Origin: Lateolabrax maculatus | Lineage: Eukaryota; Chordata; Actinopteri; Acropomatiformes; Lateolabracidae | NCBI GenBank assembly: GCA_031216445.1 | Contig: CM062218.1 | Location: forward strand, 3,646,001-3,710,000 | DNA: 64,000 nucleotides | Direction: 5' to 3' | Shown here: positions 14,301-25,946 of the stretch, piece by piece | Layout: the number at the start of each line of letters is the position of its first letter | How positions within the stretch are numbered: position 1 is the stretch's first letter | Notes under the pieces: generated by a model | What the model saw: the letters and a program-made list of their open reading frames with translations, nothing else | What the model was told of the DNA's origin: nothing | Databases searched by the model: none | Made by a program: the position numbers and the translations under genes

Positions 14301-17300
14301 GACGGCCCTCCTGTACGTTTGTCTATAACTTTTTTCTTTTCTTTGTATCACTAAAACTGAATTAAGTTGAATCCACCGACGAATCCACGTCCTTCCTGAG
14401 GCTTGAACTCTCTGTCTGTCTTCCTTTCTCAGGGTCACCCAGGAAAGGAGGGGCCTTCTGGCACCAAAGGAAACCAGGTGGGTGTCAGTCATAAATAACC
14501 CCATCACATCATCTAACAAACTCAGTTCACCAATGAAGAATGACTCATAACAGGAGAAATGTACTGCATCTGAAAGAGTTTTTTTGTGCAGTAGTTTGTT
14601 GTAGTTGTGAATGTAAAAATTACACCTAACATATTTACTTTTCGTAAACTTGTCCTTCTTTCTTTGACCTTCTCCAGGGTCCCAATGGTCCCCAGGGATC
14701 TATCGGTTATCCAGGCCCTCGTGGCATCAAGGTCAGTACGGTTCACTTTTTCCAGAAGAAATCACCAAACAGGTTTTTTGATCGTGTGGTCATTTTGCAG
14801 TCTATATTTTTGCATTGTGTTTGCAAATAAACTGAACCAACACAAGACTTCAATATTCTTCAGCATATCAGTTTATTGATTATGTATTGCTTTGATTGCA
14901 GGGAGGTCAAGGAATCCGTGGATTGAAGGGCCACAAGGGAGAGAAGGTAAGAGATTTATTACAGTTTAATACTTCCAAATTTACATCAAGTGATCTCTCT
15001 CTTCAATCACAATTGCACAGTGAAAGTACGCTAATATGTACATTTTTAGTTGACTCACAATAGCGAAATGTTAGAAAAAACAGGACATGTTTGGGTCTTT
15101 GTCTAAAAGTACTTCTGAGTATGAACTGTATGTTTTTTGTTTGCTTGTGTTTCTAGGGAGAAGATGGTTTCCCCGGAGTTAAGGGAGATTTTGGTTCCAA
15201 GGGAGAGAGGGTAAGATAGACTGATGGAGTAACTGGTTATTCGTTATCATTTTATATCTTTGCAATATTTTTTGAGTTATTACTCTACATGTGTTGTGCT
15301 GATTTTTTCTGATGGTTTTGCTTCGTTTCTTCCTCACAGGGTGAGCTTGGAGTATCAGGGCCCCGAGGAGAGGATGGACCAGAGGGGCCAAAGGGTCGTG
15401 TCGGGCCCCCTGGTGAGCTCGGACCAATTGGACTAGTTGGAGAGAAGGTAGCGTGAGACAGGTTACTGATGTTCAGAGGATAATTTCCTGCTTTATGTAT
15501 TATTCATTTAAAGTGAAATTCTTCTGAAACTGGATTTTGCAAATGCAGATATTTACCACAAATGTACTAAGATAGTACTATCTTACAGTTAGGTGAAGGC
15601 CTGGACCTTGACAATACATGAGGCAGGAAATATAATTGTGCTGCCCTCTTGTGGTTGTACATGCATGTGCACTTTAGAGAAACGTGTAACATACACATGG
15701 AATTTACAGTATTTTATAATTACATTACAAGTATATTTGAATGAAACATGACCATTTCATTTTCACATACAAGTTTTCACTTTGTGTTGTATTTTTAGTT
15801 AGTAACTGCTTACTTGCTTGCTTGTATTGCATGTTAATATGACTGTAGCACACCAGAGCACAATATCAGCTAATTCTCATTCACCTTTTATATTATGGCA
15901 TGTATTTCTGAATTTGCACAAATCATCATTGGCAGGCTTATAATACGATTTGCTATGTAACAGATTGGTAACACTAAAACACAATTACAGAGGCTGTGAC
16001 CCATTCAAAGTAAAGGATAATGATGAACGATTTTATCGTGTGATTTCAGGGTAAACTTGGTGTACCTGGACTTCCTGGATATCCTGGCAGACAAGGACCC
16101 AAGGTAAGAGACACATACAGTATCTTATCATCCTCACCGACTCCAGGATGAATTTCACACTAGCGGGCCTCTGTATGGTGAGAAACAGTGCTGATGTTGA
16201 GATGTTCATTTGTTTTTCAGGGATCTCTTGGGTTCCCCGGATTCCCCGGATCAAACGGCGAGAAGGGAACAAGGGTAGGTCGATGGTTCTGTGGAAGATT
16301 TTGCTTCTCAACTCAAACTATTAAGCAGTTTTCAAGTGAGATTTACTGTGTCAAATGATGTAGCTGATTTATTATCTCTACACAGATCAGATGGACAGAT
16401 GGATCCTGTAGATTAAGTTATATAATCAGCATTATAGTCAGTAATGTACACTTCTGTCTGACTGAATCTTTGTTTTTGTTTTTTTGTTTTTCAGGGTCTC
16501 GGTGGCAAATCAGGGCCAAGAGGACAAAGAGGACCAACGGTACCATTTCACATTTGTTCATTCATTCTTTCAGCCAGTTTGCAAATGCTGTTGACCTTTC
16601 TTCTACTCAAGCTGTTGAGTACAGATGGACAAAAACTGTTGTCTGCTCATGGTATTAAAGTAACTTAGCACCAGGCTGAAAAGCAGAGTTTTTCTGCCTT
16701 CTCTGGTTGAAAGTTTCAAGCCTGTTTCACCTCTAACAAGTGAAACAAGGGCAAGGACAAGATTTTCAGCGTATTAAGTTATTATTTAAGCACTGATTTG
16801 ATATGATTTGATTAATTTAAAACTGATCAGCTTTTCACTAATTGTGCTTATGGTTTGTGTCCATCAGGGCCCCAGAGGGCAGAGAGGACCAAGGGGTGCG
16901 ACTGGGAAACCAGGAGCAAAGGTTTGTCTACACAGTGAATTAATCCAGATCCTACTGAGAAAATGTGTCCACATAAGTGCTCCACAAGTGCCATTATGGT
17001 ATGATGATTGTTGCTGTTGTTGATCTCTCATTGTTATCATGGCCTACACCATTATCATTATATATTCATATCGATGGAACCGAACTTCAGCTTGATATTT
17101 AGATATTTTTATTTAATAATCCAAACAATCTCACAGTTTGAATTATACAACAGTTTAAATATAGACACACAATGCTAATCTTTACCAAACTATCCCGAAT
17201 CCTTGCCATCTTGCCTAAAACATTTTGAACTTTTGTTCATTTACATATTTCTTTAGATCTTTGCTTCAAAATAACCTTATTTACTGTGTTGTTGTGTTTT

Positions 17301-20300
17301 TTTAGGGAACTTCGGGAAGTGATGGCCCTCCTGGTCCTCTTGGAGAGAGGGTGAGCACCTTATTGCCATTACAGGAGAGCATGTCCTGCTGTGTAGCACT
17401 TCGTCAGAGCTTACATCTAAATTTGTGCCTCATTTTTTAACATTTTTGTGAGACACTGGATGGCCCTGTTGGGTATTGTTATATGTTCTTATTATATCAT
17501 ATGTTGTTGTCTCACCAGGGATTGCCCGGGCCTCAGGGAGCCAATGGTTTCCCCGGACCAAAGGGACCTCCTGTAAGAAGATGATTTGATACCAGTTTCT
17601 TATAGACTGATTGTAGATACTGTATATATTCAAGGTGGTTTGGTGTTGCCTCTTGCTTTTAGGGGAAGAGATTTAATTAATATACAATGGTTGATTGTTT
17701 CCTTACAGGGACCACCAGGAAAGGACGGGCTGCCTGGACATCCTGGACAGAGAGGAGAAGTTGTAAGTTTTATTTTTAACTACTCTTAAAGGTGGTTCAG
17801 TGCTCCACCTGTTTAAACTGATACTTCTAAGACTTTTACACTGATTAAACTTTAAAAAATATACCTGATGAAGGTCGAACAGAGCGAAGCATCGTATATT
17901 TTAATAAATGTACGAGCAGTAAGCAAAACAGCGTGTGGGGGTTTTCTCATGCAGTCAGTCAGAAATTATGTCAGTGATGAGTTTGTAACAGGTGGATTTT
18001 TATACTGTGAAACTTTTTGGGGGGTTTTTCTGTTGATTTTGAAATCTGAAATTTTTTGGTGTCACTCTTTGGACGTGGGTTGGATTCAAGGAGACATCAG
18101 TTGTAGTTGGCTCAATCTCAATTGCTGTTGAGACGTATTATGATGCATCTCAACAGCAGGAATGAGGTTTAATATTTTGCAGATTGTTTTGTTAACTGAA
18201 CTTCTCTCCTCCAGGGTTTCCAAGGTAAAATGGGTCCACCTGGGCCTCCTGGAGTCGTCGGACCTCAGGTGAGTTTTCCTAATCATGGTGCAGATTTTTT
18301 TCATTACTGATACAAATCACATCAGTTTTCATAACAACAACTTGTCCTCTTTTTGCTTCATTCCTTTTTCCTTCCCTCTCCACCCTCTATGTCACCACTT
18401 TATTTCCTCTTTCCTCTCTCAACATCTTCCTCCCCCTCTCTGCCTTCTTCATCTCCCTCCTCCCAGGGTCCATCAGGAGAGACTGGCCCCATGGGCGAGC
18501 GTGGCCACCCCGGACCCCCAGGTCCACCCGGAGAGCAGGGACTTTCTGGCCCCTCAGGGAAGGAGGGCACCAAGGGAGACCCTGGACCCCCCGGAGGCCC
18601 CGGTAAAGACGGGCCCCCAGGACTGAGAGGCTTCCCCGGAGAGAGAGGACTGCCTGGAACCCCCGTGAGTATGACCAAGAGAAGTACTGCGTAGACCGCC
18701 GGGCAGATACAATGAGCTGACACTTGTTTTTAAGAAACCAGTTTTACAGTTTTTCTTTATATTGATGACTTTAGTAGCAGAAAATTGACCTTTGGATAAA
18801 AGCGTCTTGCAGAGGAATGCAGATTAATCCCTTCTTGTCTTTTCTTCCAGGGAGGTGGAGGACTGAAGGGAAGCGAAGGACCTGCTGGACCTCCTGGACC
18901 TGCAGTATGTTTCAAACTATTTTAAAGTTCATTTTCATAAGACCCTAACTCCAAGTTATGGAATGAAAAAAATACAGTAATATCAGATTACTGAGTTAGC
19001 AGTAGTACTGTTTGGTTAAAGGATTCAAGCTACTTTGAGTTATGTTGAAACATCTTTTGTATTTGGCTATAATTAATAGGTTTTAATATTTCAAATATTT
19101 GAATATTTCATTATGGGATGTAATATGAAATTGTTTCACACAGTAATATTACTGTATATCAGTCCATCCAACTTAAGAATGAAATATTCACTTAATGGAT
19201 ACCTGATGTAATCGGTACTGTCTTTATGATCTTGTACCTTTCTAGGGGTCTCCTGGTGAGAGGGGACAAGCTGGTACTGCTGGACCTGTTGGACCTCCTG
19301 GCAGACCAGGCCCTCAGGGGCCTCCTGGACCCGCTGGAGAGAAGGGAGTTCCTGTGAGTATTCTGGAGAATTATCATCCAATGTGTGGTAGCGCATCTGA
19401 CTCGACATTCAGAATAAGACTCCAAAGACGTTATCCATCTATCAACTATTGATTCTCCTCTTTGTTTTTTTTCTCCTGTTAAGGGTGAGAAAGGCCCTAT
19501 TGGCCCAGCCGGTCGTGATGGTGTGCAGGGTCCCGTGGGTCTGCCTGGTCCTGCCGGATCACCTGGAGTACCCGGAGAGGACGGAGACAAGGCCAGTAAC
19601 TCTAAATAACAGTCTTCACACCAATGTCATTTTAAAAACCACGTTATTAATCATCCAGAATAATGTGCCTTAAAGTCTACTGTGGCTAAATGTGGTCCAC
19701 CCTACTCTTATCAGGGGCAATGATCATTCATCTCAGAGCTTTGTTTCAAACTTGTCTTTGGTGTAACATGATGTTTCTTTGTCAATACAGGGTGAGGTTG
19801 GAGAGCATGGTCAGAAGGGCGGCAAGGGAGCAAAAGGAGAGCATGTGAGTGACTTGCATCAAGCACTAAGATTTGTTTCTGATTAAAAAATTATCAGAAT
19901 TTAATTTGTCTGAATGAAAACTGTCTAACGATGCTGTTTTTCTTATCACTTCTGCTGTGATGTCTTGCTCATTGTTTGTATGCTTGTTTTTTGTTTGTTG
20001 GTAGGGTCCTCCTGGTCCACCTGGGCCAATGGGTCCTGTCGGTCAGCCTGGTCCTGCTGTAAGTACAAACTTTAACTCTTTGAAAAAGAAATCAGACAGT
20101 TTGCGGTGCCGGTTGGTTTTACATGTTGTATGTATAAACACTCTTTAATATAAAGAGTAATGAGTAGATTAAGACGTTGTTTTCAGTTGACTTATTCCTA
20201 TCTCTTTGTCTCTTATGTCTTCCTTTCTGTTTTTCTTCTTCTGTGGTGCAGGGTGCTGATGGAGAGCTTGGACCAAGGGGCCAGCAGGGGCCTTTTGGAG

Positions 20301-23300
20301 CTAAAGGTGACGAAGGAACCAGAGGATTCCCAGGAGCCCCAGGACCCATCGGACTGCAGGTAAAATAAAAGCCACAATTCTCTATTTAATATTTATTTTA
20401 GACTTATACAAATATTTAAATGAAGTAAGCTGCACTCTAGTGCTAAGTTGCTAAGCTGAAACTTTCCCCTCTGTCCTGCAGGGATTGCCTGGACCACCAG
20501 GTGAGAAGGGAGAGACCGGAGATGTTGGACCTCTGGTGAGTTTCAGAAAAACATGACATTAGTTGTAACGACTGCTTCAGTGACCTATTTTATCCCAATA
20601 AAATCATAAATGATGATAAAAGCGTGAACCTATTTATGTGTCCAGGGTCCTCCAGGTCCCCCAGGACCCCGTGGCCCCGCTGGACCCAACGGTGCTGACG
20701 TGAGTGTTTACATTTATTATTTATAAAATGACAACAACATGTTATCTACATGGGTTACACTACAGAGACTGTTGTAAAGCTGCTGCTGTACTATTGCAAC
20801 AGTGGTAGCATGTTAAATTAGACTAAATGAAACTGTTCAAAAACAGAAATAGTCTTGAATTTGGTTTTAAAAATAACAAACACACTACCACATGGTTAGT
20901 TTAAGAAGATTACGCAAAAGGATTATATCAAGTTTCTTTTAATAAGGTAAAATTGTGACGTTATGGTCAGTAAAAGAGTAAAGTAGCTCTTACTTTTTGC
21001 TGATAATAACTATTTTGATGTGAATTATTCAATCTTTGTGTTTTTCAGGGTCCTCAAGGTCCTCCTGGTGGTTTGGGTAATCCTGGACCTATTGGAGAGA
21101 AGGTGCAGAGATAAAGATGTTTTTTTTTTTTTTTTGCTAATATTGAATCACTATTTCTGCATGAGTCTAAATTTCAACTTGTCCTGAGAACTCAAAGAAA
21201 TGCTGTTTGCTCCACAGGGAGAACCCGGTGAGGGCGGACCACCAGGAATCGGTGGGGAGCCAGGAAAGAAGGTGAGTGGCTGAGCTTGTGACCCCCGAAT
21301 ACCTTGTGGGTTGAGATATCAGAAGACTGGGGGCCTCTAGTGCATCTATGAGTTAACAAAGAGTTCTGTGCTCCTGTTTGCAGGGTCCTCGTGGAGAGCG
21401 CGGAGAGAAGGGAGAGGCCGGACAACCTGGAACTGCTGGACCTGCTGGAGGACGAGGAGGACCTGGAGACGACGGACCCAAAGGAAACCCTGTATGGCAC
21501 CCACAATGAAACAACACAAACAATTACACACAACATGACATTACACTCTCATTACACTCACTCACTCCTTTATTTTCTGAGTTTTGTTTGTTCTGCTCTG
21601 ATTTCAGGGTCCTGTTGGTTTCCCTGGTGATCCTGGTCCCCCTGGTGAGGTTGGACCCAGAGTGAGTATCCTTTTTTTATTTATATATATATATAAAAAA
21701 TTGGTACAAACACCACATCAATAACAGCTTTTTTGCTTAACTGAACAACAAGAAGAAAAACCACTAACCCCGATCTGCTTTTCTTCAGGGTCAAGATGGC
21801 GCCAAGGGAGAGAGAGGAGAAGATGGGGAAACAGGAGAGTCTGTGAGTGAAAAGATGCAACACTGCAGATATGTGAATCAAGTGTTGAAAGTGTGAAAGT
21901 GTCCTCAATCAGCTCTCTCTACCTCCTACTGCAGGGCTCCCCTGGACCTCCCGGTGAGAACGGACCTCCCGGCCCCCTAGGAAAGAGGGTAAGGTCACTG
22001 TGCTCATGTGACAGGCGCCCGGTCCTATCTGGTCTTGAATGCATTCCTCCATCATTCATCCATTCTGCTTCCCCCCAGTGTTAGAAGAAGGGCCTGTATT
22101 TGACTGTTCAATGACATAATCTAGTGACAGAATATTAAATGTTAAATGTTTTATTTGCCAGGGTCCCGCTGGAACAAGAGGACCAGAGGGACGTCAGGGA
22201 GAGAAGGGAACTAAGGTGAGTCCGGATCTAAAGGCTAAACTCGTGGCAACCAGAACAAAAGTGGTGTGAAAATACCAAACCCTACATCAGACAACTGTCA
22301 TTTCCTGGTGAAGATAATTTCCATTAATGATCCCAGGATAAATCTCTAACTCTGCTTTTATTCTGAAAAACAACCTGAGAACATGTTTACACTTCCTCTC
22401 TGTGACATGTTGTTAATGCAGCCAAAGTTTGTAGCAGCTAACTTCTCTTCTGGCAAGTGTGATGCATAACTTATATTGCTACACAATGCATGGAATAACT
22501 TTTTTAAACACTTTAAATCACGTGTCTTGTAACAGGGAGATTCCGGTGCTGTCGGCCCCCCAGGAAAAACCGGCCCCGTCGGCCCCCAGGGTCAACCAGG
22601 AAAACCAGGAACAGAAGGTCTCAGAGGACTCCCAGGATCAGTGGTCAGTAAAGATTCTGATTAATGTTTGTATTTGTAAATGTGACCTCTAGACAATATA
22701 ATATTTTCATGAGTAACGTGATGTGTACCATAATTTGTTACGTTGTGTTTGATGGCCTCCACCTGCTGAATGTGTTTCTTACTGTGTAACAGGGTGAGCA
22801 AGGATCTCCAGGACCTGCTGGACAGAAAGGACCACCAGGACCTCTTGTAAGATAACAATACCTTTTTATTTTCATGTGTACTCTACTTTACACTTTGACA
22901 CACAGTAAAGTCAGTAAAATAAGTTGTAAAGTTAGTTCTGATCAGTCCTTTCCTCCCACTGCCTTCTCCTTCAATCCTCTGACTTTCCTCTTCCTGTCTT
23001 CGGTCTCTTCCATCCTCTCTCTTCATCTCCTGTTTCCCGACTCCTCTACCACCTCCTCACTGTCTGCCCCCTCTCCTCTTCTTTTTTCTTCTCCTCCTCC
23101 TGCAGGGACCTCCTGGTCTGTTTGGTCTGCGCGGAGACCCCGGTGCCAAGGGAGAGAAGGGACACCCAGGTCTTATCGGTCTGATCGGACCCCCAGGAGA
23201 GCAGGGAGAGAAGGGAGACAGAGGTCTGCCCGGGCCTCAGGGATCCCTCGGACCCAAAGGAGAGAATGTAAGTCTGACTTTTTCAGCCACAATTATTCAC

Positions 23301-25946
23301 ATTAATTTTGATAATAATGTATGAAAACTGTTCTCATGTTGGACATGTGTCTCATTTTACTACAGGGAATGTCCGGAGGCACCGGACCCATCGGCCCCGC
23401 TGGACCTGCTGGTCTGCCTGTGAGTGCCTGTACTGTTTTATCCCATGAACACGTCATCTCACAGTCTTCATCCTCTTGGCTCAGTTTCCAAGATGTTATC
23501 AAGTAGCATAGTAATTAATGACAGTGGTAAAGATGGACACCATCATTAAACCAACGCCTTTTATCTTTCATAGGGTCCTCAAGGTATCAAAGGAGCTAAG
23601 GGTGCTTCTGTGAGTATACTTTGAGTTTGGACCACAAAAAATGAATGAAATTGTTCCCAAAAAATACATTGACTTGGATCTAATGCTTCTTGAATCTTTC
23701 CGCCACCTGCTATTTAGGGAGGAGCTGGTCCAAAGGGAGAAAAGGGTGTGATGGGACCCCCTGGACTTCCTGTAAGTACTTTAGCTTTCTTTGTGATAGA
23801 AAGAAATGTATCATTTAAATTCTTCTCTGCTCACTTCATTGCATCATTGTCAGTAAATTGATTAAAATGTAAACTTGCTTCCCAGGGCCCACCAGGTGAG
23901 GTCATTCAGCCACTGCCCATCCAGAGGAGTCCCAAGTCCAAGCGTTCCATCGACGCCAGCCAGCTGATCCCCGAGACCGACACTGACATGCCTGCATCCG
24001 ACGCCACCGGCACTGAGTTCCTGATGGGCAGCGAAGGCATGGAGGAGATCTTCGGTTCTCTCAACTCACTTCGGCAGGAGATCGAGACCATGCGTTTCCC
24101 TCTGGGCACCCAGGACAGCCCTGCCCGCACCTGCCAAGACCTGCACCTCAGCCAGCCAGACCTCAAAGACGGTAAGAGAATCGACCCAAAGCTTCACCTG
24201 CCACCTGCTCAGAGTAAAGATCCTTCCAGCAGGTTTTGGTCCTGGTCCTGATGTGGCAATCACTGTCGTTCCAACATGTAGATGATGCTGAACGTACATT
24301 ATGTGATATAACATAATGATTTTTTAAATCAAACAAATAAATTAATTTATGCAAATTACATCCCTTTGCTAATATAACAACTATATTACTGCATTAACAT
24401 TACATAAACAAAATTCTAATGAAAAATACTAAGAGAAAATGAAAATACAGACATTTCATGGTAATGCATAGCCTGGTCATAGGTTTTTACATTTGTTTCT
24501 TTGTCGCCCCCTGCAGGAGAATACTGGATCGACCCCAACCAGGGCTGCTCCAGAGACTCCTTCAAGGTCTTCTGTAATTTCACTGTGGGAGCAGAGACAT
24601 GCCTGTACCCCAGCAAGAACATCGACACGGTCAGTCCACCAAATCAGCAACACTGTAAAATCCCTGAAGATAAAATCTCCAAACACTAACTCATGTTTCA
24701 TGTTCAAGTGTCTGAGTGCAAGTTAAATCCATTTAACTGAGTTACAAGTATAAATCTGTGTTAGCATTTTTTTTTTCTCACACAAGCTGTATTTATTTAT
24801 TTGTGAAAAAATGAACTTATCAAACTAAAGATGTCTGATTCTGGTGGCAGGTGAAGATGAGCTCCTGGGACAAAGAGACTCCAGGATCCTGGTACAGTCA
24901 GTTCACCACTGGTAGCAAGGTGAGTAACCCTCAGTGACATGAAGTCTGTTTTTAGTTAATAGTTTAGTTCTTAACTTTACTTAATTACCCTCCAATTTGT
25001 TCTCACCATCTTCCTTCCTGACTCCACTAATTTTCTGTGAATGTCATCTCTTCCCCTCTATGTGCATTTCCTCCTTTCGCTCTTCCACCTTCCCCTCCTC
25101 ATTATCTTCTTGTCCTTCCTCCAAATCCCATTCTATTTTCCTCCTCTTCACACTCCTCCTCCTCCCAGTTCTCCTACGTGGACTCTACCGGCGAGCCTGT
25201 GGGCGTGGTCCAGCTGGGCTTCCTGCGTCTCCTCAGCGTCCAGGCCCGCCAGAACCTCACCTACCACTGCCACCGCTCCGTGGCCTGGGCCGACCAGAGC
25301 GCCAAGAACAGCTACGACAGGGCGCTGCACTTCCAGGGTGCCAACGACGAGATGCTGAGCTACAAGACCAACCCTTACATCAAAGCCTTGGTCGATGGCT
25401 GCTCTGTGAGTTTTCACACAAAAACTAGTTCTACCCCACCACACCACTGCAACTTTGTTTTTTTTCTATTTATTTGTCACCTTTGACTCTTAAAAAGCCC
25501 AGTGAGATTCAGAAACTTAGTTGTCACTAAAAACTACCTTTTGACATTTTCAGGATAATGAATGGGAATGATAAAAGATAATCTGTTGTGACCTTCAAGC
25601 ACCAGGCAGCTTCATCTAAAGTGCATCAGTTGTGATTTCTAACTCTCTTTCCAAAGTGTTTTAATGTGCCAAGAAATGATGCAGTTTAAAAATATGAACA
25701 TAATTTAAATTACACAAGCTTATTTTCACACAACCATAGTCAATAATCTTTTACAGTCTTGTATTTCTGACTCTCGTCTCTCTCTGTGTCTCTCTTTAGT
25801 ATCGTAAGGGCTTCGACAGGACAGTCCTGGAGATCAACACACCACAGGTGGAGCATCTTCCTCTGCTGGATATCAAGGTGTCAGACTTTGGGGAGAGCAA
25901 CCAGCAGTTTGGCTTTGAAGTGGGACCTGTCTGTTTCCAAGGCTAA
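1185..25946 (+). CDS. col11a2: Fibrillar procollagen alpha chain, type XI alpha-2 (5' part missing)
   Basis: Pro-alpha chain of a type V/XI fibrillar collagen, which is secreted, forms heterotrimers and nucleates thin cartilage-type fibrils. Sixty coding exons in the window give about 1,910 residues: a basic then acidic variable region, a short GEKGEKGEP helix, a non-collagenous linker (MLPFRFG, AQEAQAAA), an uninterrupted Gly-X-Y helix that sums to exactly 1014 residues, a KSKR processing site and a C-propeptide ending GPVCFQG. Nearly all helix exons are 45, 54 or 108 bp and begin with a complete Gly codon, the fibrillar-collagen pattern. The signal peptide and TSPN domain are upstream of the window. 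The name col11a2 rests mainly on linkage to hsd17b8 and brd2. By residues the chain looks closer to the alpha-1(V)/alpha-1(XI) chains than I recall for mammalian alpha-2(XI), so a related clade member is the alternative. Exon coordinates are in the part-entries below. Confidence 0.85.
3763..6540 (+). CDS. col11a2: col11a2 acidic, tyrosine-rich exons and start of the short helix
   Basis: Three phase-0 exons: 3763-3882 (40 codons), 5482-5691 (70 codons) and 6487-6540 (18 codons). The first two are acidic and carry Tyr clusters next to Glu/Asp (TDYYYEEAV, then EYDYSYRDYNEP), typical of sulfated tyrosines in type V/XI N-propeptides; sulfation is inferred from composition. The third begins the minor helix (GQKGEKGEPAVLEP). 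The introns 2379-3762, 3883-5481 and 5692-6486 hold nothing I recognise beyond one short repeat remnant near 6000. Confidence 0.85.
5985..6052 (+). repeat. Short interspersed-repeat remnant in intron
   Basis: The ATTGGGGATCCTAATAAA tail here (about 6025-6042) resembles the 3' ends of retroposed repeats I know from fish genomes. The family cannot be fixed from this short piece. Confidence 0.3.
7087..8597 (+). CDS. col11a2: col11a2 minor helix, linker and start of main helix
   Basis: Exons 7087-7128, 7359-7421, 7602-7676, 7990-8076 and 8541-8597, all in phase. The first three complete the short Gly-X-Y segment. The end of the third (SVMLP) and the 7990 exon encode the non-collagenous linker with FRFGQSGG and AQEAQAAAILSQAR, the conserved hinge/N-telopeptide-like part of type V/XI chains. 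The 8541 exon contributes MALK and then opens the main helix with GPPGPMGFTGRPGP. Confidence 0.9.
8541..23903 (+). CDS. col11a2: col11a2 main triple-helix exons
   Basis: Exons after 8541-8597: 8840-8893, 9081-9134, 9476-9529, 9847-9900, 10085-10138, 10272-10316, 11810-11863, 12650-12694, 12906-12959, 13130-13174, 14259-14312, 14433-14477, 14678-14731, 14902-14946, 15157-15210, 15340-15447, 16050-16103, 16221-16274, 16495-16539, 16868-16921, 17306-17350, 17519-17572, 17709-17762, 18215-18268, 18467-18664, 18851-18904, 19246-19353, 19484-19591, 19791-19844, 20005-20058, 20252-20359, 20482-20535, 20646-20699, 21049-21102, 21218-21271, 21384-21491, 21608-21661, 21789-21842, 21935-21988, 22162-22215, 22536-22643, 22793-22846, 23106-23267, 23366-23419, 23574-23609, 23718-23771, then GPPGEV in 23886-24171. 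Every exon starts on a Gly codon and Gly-X-Y is unbroken. The total of 1014 residues equals the type V/XI main-helix length, so no exon has been missed. Introns are short except 10317-11809 and a few near 1 kb. Odd points: a GC donor after 19591 and a 198-bp exon at 18467. Confidence 0.93.
17860..17905 (+). repeat. Possible retroelement remnant in intron
   Basis: CTGATGAAGGTCGAACAGAG (about 17863-17882) resembles the GATGAAGGTC...CGAA motif that I associate with the ends of repeated retroelement families in fish. It is too short to classify. Confidence 0.25.
23886..25946 (+). CDS. col11a2: col11a2 C-telopeptide and fibrillar collagen C-propeptide
   Basis: Exons 23886-24171, 24517-24629, 24851-24919, 25169-25405 and 25800-25946 (stop TAA at 25944). 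After GPPGEVIQPLPIQ comes KSKR|S, a furin-type site, then the COLFI domain: GMEEIFGSLNSLRQEIE, ARTC, DGEYWIDPNQGC, FKVFCNFT (N-glycosylation sequon), ETC, FSYVDS, ARQNLTYHC, DGC and GPVCF. The domain selects chains and nucleates the trimer and is removed on secretion. Seven cysteines are visible; the second of the usual eight is replaced by Ser (LSQPDL), as I recall for type XI chains and unlike alpha-1(V). The exon junctions match family practice, including one split Gly codon at 24171/24517. Confidence 0.93.

Noticed and set aside
18353..18723. Single-exon collagen-like open frames on both strands at the 198-bp exon
   Set aside because: The + strand one is the real exon read into its introns; the - strand Pro/Gly-rich one is its complement.
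25037..25486. Open frames overlapping the C-propeptide exon at 25169 in other frames and on the - strand
   Set aside because: Only the phase giving FSYVDS...DGCS joins the neighbouring exons and matches the fibrillar C-propeptide.
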